A DNA stretch of 5,574 bases, taken from NCBI GenBank assembly GCA_029262935.1, contig JAJCYK010000443.1:1-5574 (forward strand). Direction: 5' to 3'. The position numbers and the translations under genes are program-made. Origin of the DNA: Cytophagales bacterium. GTDB taxonomy: Bacteria > Bacteroidota > Bacteroidia > Cytophagales > Cyclobacteriaceae. A model generated the notes under the pieces. It did no database searches. It saw nothing but the letters and a program-made list of their open reading frames with translations, and was not told the DNA's origin. Of the stretch, positions 1 to 5,574 are shown one piece after another (positions within the stretch are counted from its first letter, which is position 1; each line of letters begins with the position of its first letter).

Positions 1-1245
1 TAATTTTTCATCATCTGCTTTGTTTTTGGCAACTATGGCCGTGCGAATTCTATCGCCTGGGAACTGTATGGGTTTGATGGCTATGTCAGCGCCTTTGCTG
101 TGCAAAGTATGGTTGGTTTCAGTGCTCTTTAACTTAAGAGTGGCACCAATATCACCCACTACCAATTTTTCTACAGGGTTGCGATTTTTGCCATCCATTA
201 TGAACAGCTGGTTTAATCGCTCTGTTTGGCCGGATTGATGATTAACCAAATCAGTGCCTACTGATAGTGTGCCGGATATTACTTTAAAAAAGGACATTTT
301 ACCCAAATTGGGTTCTACCAAAGTTTTAAACACAAATAACACGGGATCCCCTTCAGCTTTTTGCTCGATGCCTTCACCGGATACTGTGGGTTCAGGTTTC
401 ATTTCGGTAGCAGAAGGAGCCACATTATCAATAAATCCCATCATTCTACCACTTCCCATGTTGTTTTTGGCCGACAAGCAAAAAATGGGAAATACTTCGT
501 GATTTAACATGCCTATTTTCAATCCCTGGCGCATTTCATCTTCATTCAAAGAGCCTTTTTCAAAATACAGTTCCATAAGGGATTCATCATTCTCTGCCGC
601 TTTCTCCACCAATTCATTATGCAACTCGTCTGCTCTTGCTTTTTCTTCCTCTGGGATAGCCAACTTTTCTGGTTTCCCACCATCTACAGGGAATTTGTAC
701 ATGGTCATTTTTAACAGATCTATTATGCTGTTAAAACCTTCACCTTGATTGACCGGATACTGCATTAGCGTGGCGGCCGGACCAAAGCGTTGTTTTACTG
801 AATCTAGGGTCAAATCGAAATTTGACTTATCATGATCCAATTGATTAAAGGCCAATATTACCGGTTTCTGATAGCGGTCTGCATAGTTCCAAATTAATTC
901 CGTGCCCACTTCGATGCCATGTTGGGCGTTGATTAAAAGTACACAGGTATCAGCAACGCGGATGGAGGAAATAATCTCTCCTATGAAGTCATCAAGTCCT
1001 GGGGTGTCAATAATATTAATTTTATAATCCCTCCATTCCGTATGTAAAGCTGTTGCATAAACAGAGTTCCCACGTTCGTGTTCAATCTCATGATAATCCG
1101 ATACAGTATTTTTGTCTTCAACGGTTCCCCTGCGATTAATCAGTCCGGCTTCAAATAACATGGTTTCCGCTAATGTGGTTTTGCCGGATTTTGCGGCCCC
1201 TAAGAGAACAATATTTTTAATGTGTTTGGCATCGAAGACTTTCAT
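1..1245 (-). CDS. Elongation factor G-like GTPase (EF-G paralogue), 3' part outside the window
   Basis: Translational GTPase of the EF-G family; canonical EF-G drives ribosomal translocation in the cytoplasm, but the role of this paralogue is not known from sequence. The 415 visible residues are more than half of a typical EF-G of about 700. The G domain shows a P-loop GAAKSGKT (16-23), a switch I remnant ERGNS (57-61), DTPG (80-83), NQLD (134-137) in place of NKxD, and SAKN (258-261) as G5. Domain II starts near 300 (DPVLFVFKTL, then KMSFFKVISGTL) and the start of domain III is seen at 391-415 (KPIQFPGD to ADDEKL). The residue after DTPG is Leu84, where EF-G and EF-Tu have the catalytic His, and Ser61 stands where the Mg-binding switch I Thr is expected. 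These changes and the P-loop form point to an EF-G2-type paralogue rather than housekeeping FusA. No ribosomal protein genes are adjacent. The ATG at 1243-1245 is chosen because the P-loop follows at the normal distance. No Shine-Dalgarno is visible. The EF-G family assignment is firm; the cellular role is inference. Confidence 0.95.
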   Translation of the reverse strand, partial: MKVFDAKHIKNIVLLGAAKSGKTTLAETMLFEAGLINRRGTVEDKNTVSDYHEIEHERGNSVYATALHTEWRDYKINIIDTPGLDDFIGEIISSIRVADTCVLLINAQHGIEVGTELIWNYADRYQKPVILAFNQLDHDKSNFDLTLDSVKQRFGPAATLMQYPVNQGEGFNSIIDLLKMTMYKFPVDGGKPEKLAIPEEEKARADELHNELVEKAAENDESLMELYFEKGSLNEDEMRQGLKIGMLNHEVFPIFCLSAKNNMGSGRMMGFIDNVAPSATEMKPEPTVSGEGIEQKAEGDPVLFVFKTLVEPNLGKMSFFKVISGTLSVGTDLVNHQSGQTERLNQLFIMDGKNRNPVEKLVVGDIGATLKLKSTETNHTLHSKGADIAIKPIQFPGDRIRTAIVAKNKADDEKL

Positions 1246-1271
1246 GGTAGTGTAAATTTAGGATTAACATT

Positions 1272-1307
1272 AAGGAGCCTTTTGCTGAGAGTTCAGAGAT
1301 GCTCCTT
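1272..1307 (-). promoter_or_regulatory. Candidate leader hairpin upstream of the EF-G-like gene
   Basis: A perfect 7-base inverted repeat (AAGGAGC at 1272-1278, GCTCCTT at 1301-1307) encloses a second small one (CTGA at 1285-1288, TCAG at 1293-1296). In the minus-strand transcript it would lie 26 bases before the EF-G-like start codon, downstream of the candidate promoter at 1331-1338. It could be a leader structure affecting expression. It is less likely to be a plus-strand terminator: a TTTT run follows the right arm on that strand, but no gene clearly needs it and the 22-base apical region is long. The repeat is visible; the function is inferred. Confidence 0.35.
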
Positions 1308-1330
1308 TTCCTAATTTAAAGTATGATGGC

Positions 1331-1338
1331 CAAAATTA
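1331..1338 (-). promoter_or_regulatory. Candidate -7 promoter element for the EF-G-like gene
   Basis: Reading the minus strand, this octamer is TAATTTTG, an exact match to the Bacteroidota -7 consensus TAnnTTTG. It would start transcription near 1324, giving a leader of roughly 80 bases that contains the hairpin at 1272-1307. It lies downstream of the smc terminator, as expected for a separate transcription unit. I see no convincing TTTG -33 partner at the usual spacing, and in AT-rich DNA such an octamer can occur by chance. Confidence 0.35.
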
Positions 1339-1450
1339 CAACTAAATCGCTGGCTAATTGGCGCTTAAAAAGGGAACGTTTAGAAGTCTTTTTTAAGCCG
1401 AAAGTATGACTTGATCTTGAGAGTTATTGGTTACCATAAGTATAGGGACC

Positions 1451-1487
1451 ACAAGAAAACAGGCAACCACTATTAGCGGTCGCCTGT
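1451..1487 (-). terminator. Rho-independent terminator downstream of smc
   Basis: In the minus-strand transcript, arms ACAGGCGACCGCU and AGUGGUUGCCUGU (bases 1487-1475 and 1471-1459) form a 13-pair stem with a 3-base loop, AAU. Eleven pairs are Watson-Crick and two are G-U wobbles. The transcript continues UUUCUUGU (1458-1451), a fair U-tract. The same two positions would be A-C mismatches on the plus strand and no T-run follows there, so the terminator acts on minus-strand transcription. It lies 235 bases past the smc stop codon, implying a long smc 3' untranslated region or an extra short transcript. Confidence 0.7.
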
Positions 1488-1721
1488 AATCAATCGTGGA
1501 TTATATAACTACTTAAACTCTTTATTCAGTATTGGTTAACCGAATGTGGTTGTTATTAATTGATAGGTAAATGTAATAAGGACAAATGTTTTATGCTGTT
1601 AAAAATTGTCATGAATTGTCATCATTATTGCAGGCTTTGCTCAAGTAGAAAAAATTGTTTTGCTTCAAGAAATGACTGGATTGGGTGTTCTTGTAGTAGG
1701 TGTAAAAGGAGCGGACAGTAA
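1488..1721. other. AT-rich gap between the smc stop codon and the terminator
   Basis: This 234-base stretch holds no recognisable tRNA, riboswitch or complete conserved gene. It contains a GGTTAACC palindrome (1534-1541) and an imperfect 10-base tandem repeat (1604-1622). The right half carries a plus-strand frame with coding-like composition that ends on top of the smc stop codon (see 1593-1725). On the minus strand the whole stretch would be smc 3' untranslated RNA up to the terminator. I see no clear TAnnTTTG promoter inside it on either strand. Confidence 0.5.
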
Positions 1722-1725
1722 TTAA
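1593..1725 (+). pseudogene. Possible small hydrophobic peptide gene broken by a 10-base duplication
   Basis: Frame 1615-1725 is open for 36 codons with no ATG near its beginning (the codon before it, 1612-1614, is TGA). About half of its codons begin with G and about 29 of 36 with a purine, which is the bias of real coding DNA. ATG 1593 opens a different frame (MLLKIVMNCHH...), a 42-residue ORF with seven Cys ending at 1721. Taking out one copy of the imperfect 10-base repeat (1605-1614) joins MLLK to IVIIIAGFAQ and yields a continuous 40-residue ORF with a hydrophobic N-terminus, ending GADSN. The intact form would resemble a small membrane or secreted peptide. I do not recognise a family. 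Its stop (1723-1725) overlaps the smc stop tail to tail. The ORF is short, so chance remains a serious alternative. Confidence 0.22.
1604..1622. repeat. Imperfect tandem duplication, period 10 bases
   Basis: AATTGTCAT occurs at 1604-1612 and again at 1614-1622, giving two adjacent units ATTGTCATGA and ATTGTCATCA that differ at one base. Ten is not a multiple of three, so the second copy shifts any reading frame by one. This is why it matters for the small ORF at 1593-1725. Confidence 0.6.
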
Positions 1726-4700
1726 GCCAGTTCCCGAAGATCCGCAGGAATCACTTGAGAGACGCCTTGTTCGATCATTGTAATACCGTAAATGATATCT
1801 GTACTGGCCATGGTTCTTTTGTTGTGAGTAACAATAATGAATTGAGACTCTTCGGAGAACTTACGTACGATGTTATTGAACTTATCAATGTTAGCGTCAT
1901 CCAAGGGTGCATCGACCTCATCGAATATACAAAAGGGTGCAGGCTTCAAAAGATAGATGGCAAACAACAGGGAAGTGGCTGTAAGGGTTTTTTCTCCCCC
2001 GGACAACTGATTGATGGTTAGTGGTCGCTTTCCTTTGGGTTTGGCCATAATTTCAATGGTTGATTCCAACGGTTGATCTGGATTTACTAATCTTAAATCA
2101 CAATCATCTTCCTCCGTAAACAGAGATCTAAATACGTGAATAAAGTTAGCCTTAATGTTGTTAAAGGCTCCTAAGAAGGTTTCTTTTGCTACGGTATCGA
2201 TTTCTTCAATGGTGGTCAGTAGCGACTCTTTGGCGTCTAGCAGATCGTTTTTCTGCGTGGTGATAAACTCATGTCTTTGTTGGATCTCGTCATAAGCTTC
2301 CATAGCCATGGGGTTAATAGGTCCCATCCGCTCGATTTGATCCCTCATTTTAAGGACCTTGGCTTGGAGTTCTTCCTCAGATAATTGTTGCGCGGGGTTT
2401 TCCTGTTCTTCTTCGGATTTCTCCAATAAAGACTCCAGGTTAATATTAAATTCAACGGATAGCCTTTCCTTTACAGAAGTCAGTTGAAGTTTTGTTTCGT
2501 TAAGTGCGTTGTTTTGTTCCATTATTAGCACATCACACTGTTCACGGGATCTTTGGATTTCACGACCCTCTTTTTCCACCTTATCAATATCTCCACGACA
2601 AGCGTAATACGCACGCTCCGCTTCGTTCACATCCTTTTCAAAAGCCTCTTTTTGTTTATAAAGATTTAGTAACTCTTCTTCGTTAACTTCTGCAGTTTCC
2701 AGCAAGCGCTTGATTTCGCTTTGGTTCTCTTGAAGGCCCTGTTGGTTGTCCGATATTCTTTGTTGGCTTTGGTCTAAAGCATTTTGTTTAAAGGACAGTT
2801 CACTATCTAACGAACTAATTTGATTTTGCTGTTGATGAAAAAGTAAATTGCTTTCATTGAAAGCATTCGAATTTAGGCTTAATTGGTCATTCTCTAGCAC
2901 CAGTTGTTGGTTGGCTGTTTGAATGTCCTTTTCATATTTTGTCAGCGACAAAGATTCCGAATCCGCCTGAGGGATAATTTTTGCAATTTCTTGATGTAAC
3001 TCCTCAATTTTTGACTCGATGTCTTCCTTTTTAGTTTTATTGCTGGTTACTAATTGAGTAAACTGTTCTTTTTTGGTCCTGAAAGAAACATATTCCTCAT
3101 TAATACGATAGATCTCATTTTGAAGGAAATCTATACGAGGTTTATGAGTAGCTTCCTTTAGTCTCAGTAACTCCTGTTGCTTGGATTCTAAACTTTGCTT
3201 TATTTTCTCAATGTTCTTGTCCAAACCCCTAATTTCCTTTTGTAGTTTGTCGAGATTTTTAGCCCGACCTATCCTTTTGCCTTCAAAAAGACCCACGGAG
3301 CCACCAGAAATGCTATGCTTACGTTTAGTAGCTTGACCATTTTTTGTGATAAAAACACAGTCGGTATCATGAGGCATACTGATGTAGTCGCCATCCACCA
3401 CATAAACACCATCTAAGATATGCCCTACTAAATTGCGGTATTTGTTTTCGTATTCAACAATTTCTGTGGCGCTCAAGGCATTATCGAAAATCTTCCCTTG
3501 GGAAGGGTGAAAGTCTTTGAACGTATCCAATATGAAAAAGTGGGCTTTTCCTTTGGCTGCTTCGTTTAGTAGATTGATTGCTTGGTAGGCTTGTGATTCG
3601 TTTTCAACGATGTAATAGTTCATGAAAGGCTCCAAGTAGTTTTCAATCGTTACTCGGTAATTTTCATCACAAGTTAAAATATCAGAGAGCAGAGGCGCTT
3701 GTTTACCCCAATCCGCTTTCTTACGAAGGAATTTAATAGCTTCAGGAAAGCCCTCAAGGTTCTCCACTAGTGATTTTGTCAGGTTGTACTCATTTTGCTT
3801 GGCATCCAAAGTACGACTTTGTCCCACCAGTTCCTCTCGAATCACGTCAATCGTATTATTGGTGGATTCAATATTATTTTGAAGGTTTTCTTCTTCAAGT
3901 TTTAGCTGCTCCAGCTGCTGGTTTCTACCACTGATGTCTCCGGCGATTTCATCAATTTTTTCATCAAAAGTACTAATGCTAGCACTCTTTTCAGTGGTGT
4001 CTGTGCTCGCTTTCTCTAGTTCGTTTTGTAGGGTTTTAGCTTGTATTTCTTTGATTTCAAAGTCTTTACGCAAGTTGTATACCAGATCTTTCTTTTCTCT
4101 GAATTGATCGGTAATGGTTTGCAACTCACTTTGTAACAAATTGGACTTCTCTTTTTGTTGGTCGTATGCCACCTTTAGAGCACTCAGTTGCTGCTCAGTT
4201 TGAATTACAATGGATGCCAGCCGTTCCTTCTCCATAGATAATCCATTTATACTAACGGAAGAGCGTTCACGGCTTTCCTTATCTAAGTCAATTTGCTTTT
4301 TAAGACTTTCGTCTTTGTCATTTAAATAACGCAGACGTTCGTTTTTAATCTGCTTATCACTTTCAAACTTTCTTATGTTTGTAACTTGATCGTTTAAGAC
4401 CCGTTGCTTCTCGGCTAGCGCTTTTTCCAATGCTATTAGCAACGTCTTCGCTTGCTCAACAGCCGCTTCCTTTTCAGTCAATTGAGTATTGAAAGCAAGT
4501 TTTCGATCATTTTCATTAGCAATCCTTTGAGTGAGCTCCTGAAATTCATCGGTATGCTTACTAACAGACTGTTTGGCCATTTCAATGCTATAGATTTTAT
4601 AGTCATCTTTCAATTTAAAATAGCGTTCAGCTTGTCTCGCTTGTTTTTCTAAAGATTTAAGATTCTTCTCAATTTCAAATAAAAGATCTTCTACCCGTTC

Positions 4701-5264
4701 CAAGTCAGCATCCGCATCACTGAGTTTCTTTAGGGTCTGCTTTTTACGAATCTTAAATTTTGAGACCCCTGCAGCTTCTTCAAATAGATTTCGGCGACTA
4801 TTATCTTTATCGTTTAAGATATCATCCACCATTTTCAGTTCAATGATAGCATAACTATCAGGGCCGATACCGGTGTCCAAGAATAAGCTGGTAATATCTT
4901 TAAGTCTACAGGGTATTCCGTTCAATTGATATTCACTTTCTCCAGAACGATAATACCGTCGCGTGATGGTAACTTGAGAATATTCGGTAGGGAGTAAATT
5001 ACGGGTATTGTCAAAGGTTAGACTAACCTCTGCCATTTGGGTTTGTTTGCGATTTTTAGTTCCGTTAAAGATGATATTCTCCATCTTTTCAGAGCGTAAG
5101 GATTTAATCTTTTGCTCTCCTAAGACCCATCGAATGGCATCAACCACGTTTGATTTGCCACAACCGTTGGGTCCAACGACCCCGGTAATGCCTTTGTCAA
5201 AATTAATAACTACTTTATCCGCGAAGCTTTTAAACCCCTTGATTTCAAGTTTGGTAAGCAGCAT
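1722..5264 (-). CDS. smc: Chromosome segregation protein SMC, complete
   Basis: SMC forms a homodimer of two ATPase heads joined by long coiled coils through a hinge. With the ScpA/ScpB partners it compacts and separates newly replicated chromosomes on the nucleoid. The 1180 residues match the usual length. In order: N-terminal head with Walker A GPNGCGKS (31-38), R-loop SLRSEKMENIIF (55-66, Arg57) and GESEYQLNG (108-116); coiled coil from about 170 to 505; hinge about 519-665 ending in SGGSVGLFEGKRIGR (653-667); returning coiled coil about 668-975; C-terminal head with GPINPMAMEAYDE (981-993), signature LSGGEK (1087-1092), Walker B FCIFDE (1111-1116), D-loop APLDDAN (1119-1125) and switch His1147. 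The Q-loop position, Gln in Bacillus SMC, is Leu143 here. The start gives the canonical family N-terminus (MLLTKLEIKGFKSF) with no upstream extension needed. The leader lacks a Shine-Dalgarno. No scpA or scpB lies in the window. The spaced domains, full length and intact ATPase motifs exclude Rad50, SbcC or RecN. Confidence 0.98.
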   Translation of the reverse strand: MLLTKLEIKGFKSFADKVVINFDKGITGVVGPNGCGKSNVVDAIRWVLGEQKIKSLRSEKMENIIFNGTKNRKQTQMAEVSLTFDNTRNLLPTEYSQVTITRRYYRSGESEYQLNGIPCRLKDITSLFLDTGIGPDSYAIIELKMVDDILNDKDNSRRNLFEEAAGVSKFKIRKKQTLKKLSDADADLERVEDLLFEIEKNLKSLEKQARQAERYFKLKDDYKIYSIEMAKQSVSKHTDEFQELTQRIANENDRKLAFNTQLTEKEAAVEQAKTLLIALEKALAEKQRVLNDQVTNIRKFESDKQIKNERLRYLNDKDESLKKQIDLDKESRERSSVSINGLSMEKERLASIVIQTEQQLSALKVAYDQQKEKSNLLQSELQTITDQFREKKDLVYNLRKDFEIKEIQAKTLQNELEKASTDTTEKSASISTFDEKIDEIAGDISGRNQQLEQLKLEEENLQNNIESTNNTIDVIREELVGQSRTLDAKQNEYNLTKSLVENLEGFPEAIKFLRKKADWGKQAPLLSDILTCDENYRVTIENYLEPFMNYYIVENESQAYQAINLLNEAAKGKAHFFILDTFKDFHPSQGKIFDNALSATEIVEYENKYRNLVGHILDGVYVVDGDYISMPHDTDCVFITKNGQATKRKHSISGGSVGLFEGKRIGRAKNLDKLQKEIRGLDKNIEKIKQSLESKQQELLRLKEATHKPRIDFLQNEIYRINEEYVSFRTKKEQFTQLVTSNKTKKEDIESKIEELHQEIAKIIPQADSESLSLTKYEKDIQTANQQLVLENDQLSLNSNAFNESNLLFHQQQNQISSLDSELSFKQNALDQSQQRISDNQQGLQENQSEIKRLLETAEVNEEELLNLYKQKEAFEKDVNEAERAYYACRGDIDKVEKEGREIQRSREQCDVLIMEQNNALNETKLQLTSVKERLSVEFNINLESLLEKSEEEQENPAQQLSEEELQAKVLKMRDQIERMGPINPMAMEAYDEIQQRHEFITTQKNDLLDAKESLLTTIEEIDTVAKETFLGAFNNIKANFIHVFRSLFTEEDDCDLRLVNPDQPLESTIEIMAKPKGKRPLTINQLSGGEKTLTATSLLFAIYLLKPAPFCIFDEVDAPLDDANIDKFNNIVRKFSEESQFIIVTHNKRTMASTDIIYGITMIEQGVSQVIPADLRELA

Positions 5265-5302
5265 AGAGAAATGATATCCCGAATATTAAAAAAATGGTGA
5301 TG

Positions 5303-5310
5303 CAAATTTA
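5303..5310 (-). promoter_or_regulatory. Candidate -7 promoter element for smc
   Basis: On the minus strand this octamer reads TAAATTTG, an exact fit to the Bacteroidota TAnnTTTG element. It would place the transcript start near 5297, about 30 bases before the smc ATG, a normal leader length. A -33 TTTG is not obvious at the expected distance. The surrounding DNA is very AT-rich, so this is a candidate only. Confidence 0.4.
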
Positions 5311-5314
5311 AAAT

Positions 5315-5322
5315 TATTTTTG
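5315..5322 (+). promoter_or_regulatory. Candidate -7 promoter element for the membrane-protein gene
   Basis: TATTTTTG fits TAnnTTTG exactly and lies 15 bases before the ATG at 5338, implying a leader of only about 10 bases. It sits four bases from the oppositely directed smc candidate, so two polymerases could not occupy both sites at once. No clear -33 partner is seen, and the AT-richness makes a chance match plausible. Confidence 0.28.
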
Positions 5323-5337
5323 GTATTTTTATCCAGC

Positions 5338-5574
5338 ATGGATGACATAAGTAATTTATTATACGTTCTATTTTTTATTCTTTGGTTTATTTATCGTGTT
5401 TTCACGGGAAGTAAGAAGAAGAAAAATCCCCCTACAGCAACGGGGAGTGACACGGCCACGGGACAGCAAGAACCTCACAGCAAACCGGCTCCTGTCTCTT
5501 TTGAAGACATTTTAAGAGAGTTAACTGGTGCACCGGAGCCGACACCTCTAGAACCTACTAGTGAGAGAGAATTG
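5338..5574 (+). CDS. Unrecognised small membrane-anchored protein, 3' part outside the window
   Basis: The frame is open for 79 codons to the window edge. It begins MDDISN, followed by one strongly hydrophobic segment LLYVLFFILWFIYRVF (7-22), then a basic stop-transfer stretch GSKKKKN (24-30). After that comes a low-complexity Pro/Thr/Ala/Glu-rich tail with a short helix-like motif VSFEDILRELTG (53-64). Acid before and lysines after the membrane segment predict a cytoplasmic tail and an outside N-terminus. No signal-peptidase or lipobox motif is evident. An in-frame stop at 5287-5289 and no other ATG before 5338 support the start. The gene points away from smc and may share its promoter region. 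I do not recognise the family and assign no function. It is judged real from its membrane-anchor architecture, uninterrupted frame and position just after a divergent promoter region. Confidence 0.75.
   Translation, partial: MDDISNLLYVLFFILWFIYRVFTGSKKKKNPPTATGSDTATGQQEPHSKPAPVSFEDILRELTGAPEPTPLEPTSEREL

Noticed and set aside
20..748. Three plus-strand open frames (20-238, 254-502, 509-748)
   Set aside because: They lie antisense to the EF-G-like gene, whose frame carries intact GTPase motifs and domain II; their translations show no recognisable family.
1253..1260. TAAATTTA as the promoter of the EF-G-like gene
   Set aside because: It is only seven bases from the ATG, leaving no room for a transcript start and leader, and it misses the final G of TAnnTTTG.
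1272..1310. Plus-strand terminator at the inverted repeat AAGGAGC/GCTCCTT
   Set aside because: A TTTT run follows, but the apical region is 22 bases and no plus-strand gene ends nearby; a leader structure for the minus-strand gene fits the context better.
1593..1721. Cys-rich 42-residue ORF as a genuine zinc-binding or metallothionein-like protein
   Set aside because: Its Cys codons arise mostly as the shifted reading of Val/Leu-rich codons in the neighbouring frame, which has the better coding bias; spacing of the cysteines fits no zinc motif I know.
1246..1721. tRNA, riboswitch, CRISPR array or insertion-sequence remnant in the large gap
   Set aside because: No cloverleaf, no spaced direct repeats, no terminal inverted repeats and no transposase fragment could be seen on either strand.
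1755..2021. Plus-strand open frame opposite the smc 3' end
   Set aside because: It is antisense to the conserved Walker B/LSGGEK region of SMC; its openness follows from that codon composition.
5008..5274. Plus-strand open frame across the smc start
   Set aside because: It is antisense to the Walker A region of SMC and has no leader or family resemblance; the frames at 2504-2686 and 4452-4652 were dropped for the same reason.

Overview
The window looks like ordinary chromosome of a member of the Bacteroidota. The SMC protein has the phylum-style ATPase head in which 'IIELKMVDDIL' stands where most bacteria have 'II-QG-V--IL'. The leaders of all three genes lack a Shine-Dalgarno sequence. Octamers fitting the Bacteroidota -7 element (TAnnTTTG) sit upstream of all three genes. 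I cannot place the organism below phylum from this sequence.

Layout. Bases 1-1245 (minus strand) hold the first 415 codons of an elongation factor G-like GTPase whose 3' part lies outside the window. Bases 1246-1721 are a 476-base gap. It contains a candidate promoter and a leader hairpin for the EF-G-like gene, a good intrinsic terminator on the minus strand, and next to the smc stop codon a short plus-strand stretch that may be a small broken gene. Bases 1722-5264 (minus strand) hold a complete smc gene of 1180 codons. Bases 5265-5337 are a compact divergent promoter region. From 5338 to the right edge (plus strand) runs the beginning of a gene for a small membrane-anchored protein with a proline-rich cytoplasmic tail, which I do not recognise.

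The genes need not work together. SMC compacts and separates the chromosome, and the EF-G-like protein is a translational-GTPase paralogue. They lie on the same strand, but a terminator and a separate promoter suggest independent transcription units. The membrane protein is transcribed away from smc out of a shared 73-base region.

I found no mobile element, CRISPR array, tRNA or rRNA, and no clear sign of an undescribed system. The points most worth a second look are: the altered GTPase residues in the EF-G-like protein (Leu in place of the catalytic His after DTPG, and NQLD in place of NKxD); the missing Q-loop glutamine in SMC; a structured leader ahead of the EF-G-like gene; and a small ORF that an imperfect 10-base tandem repeat appears to have put out of frame.
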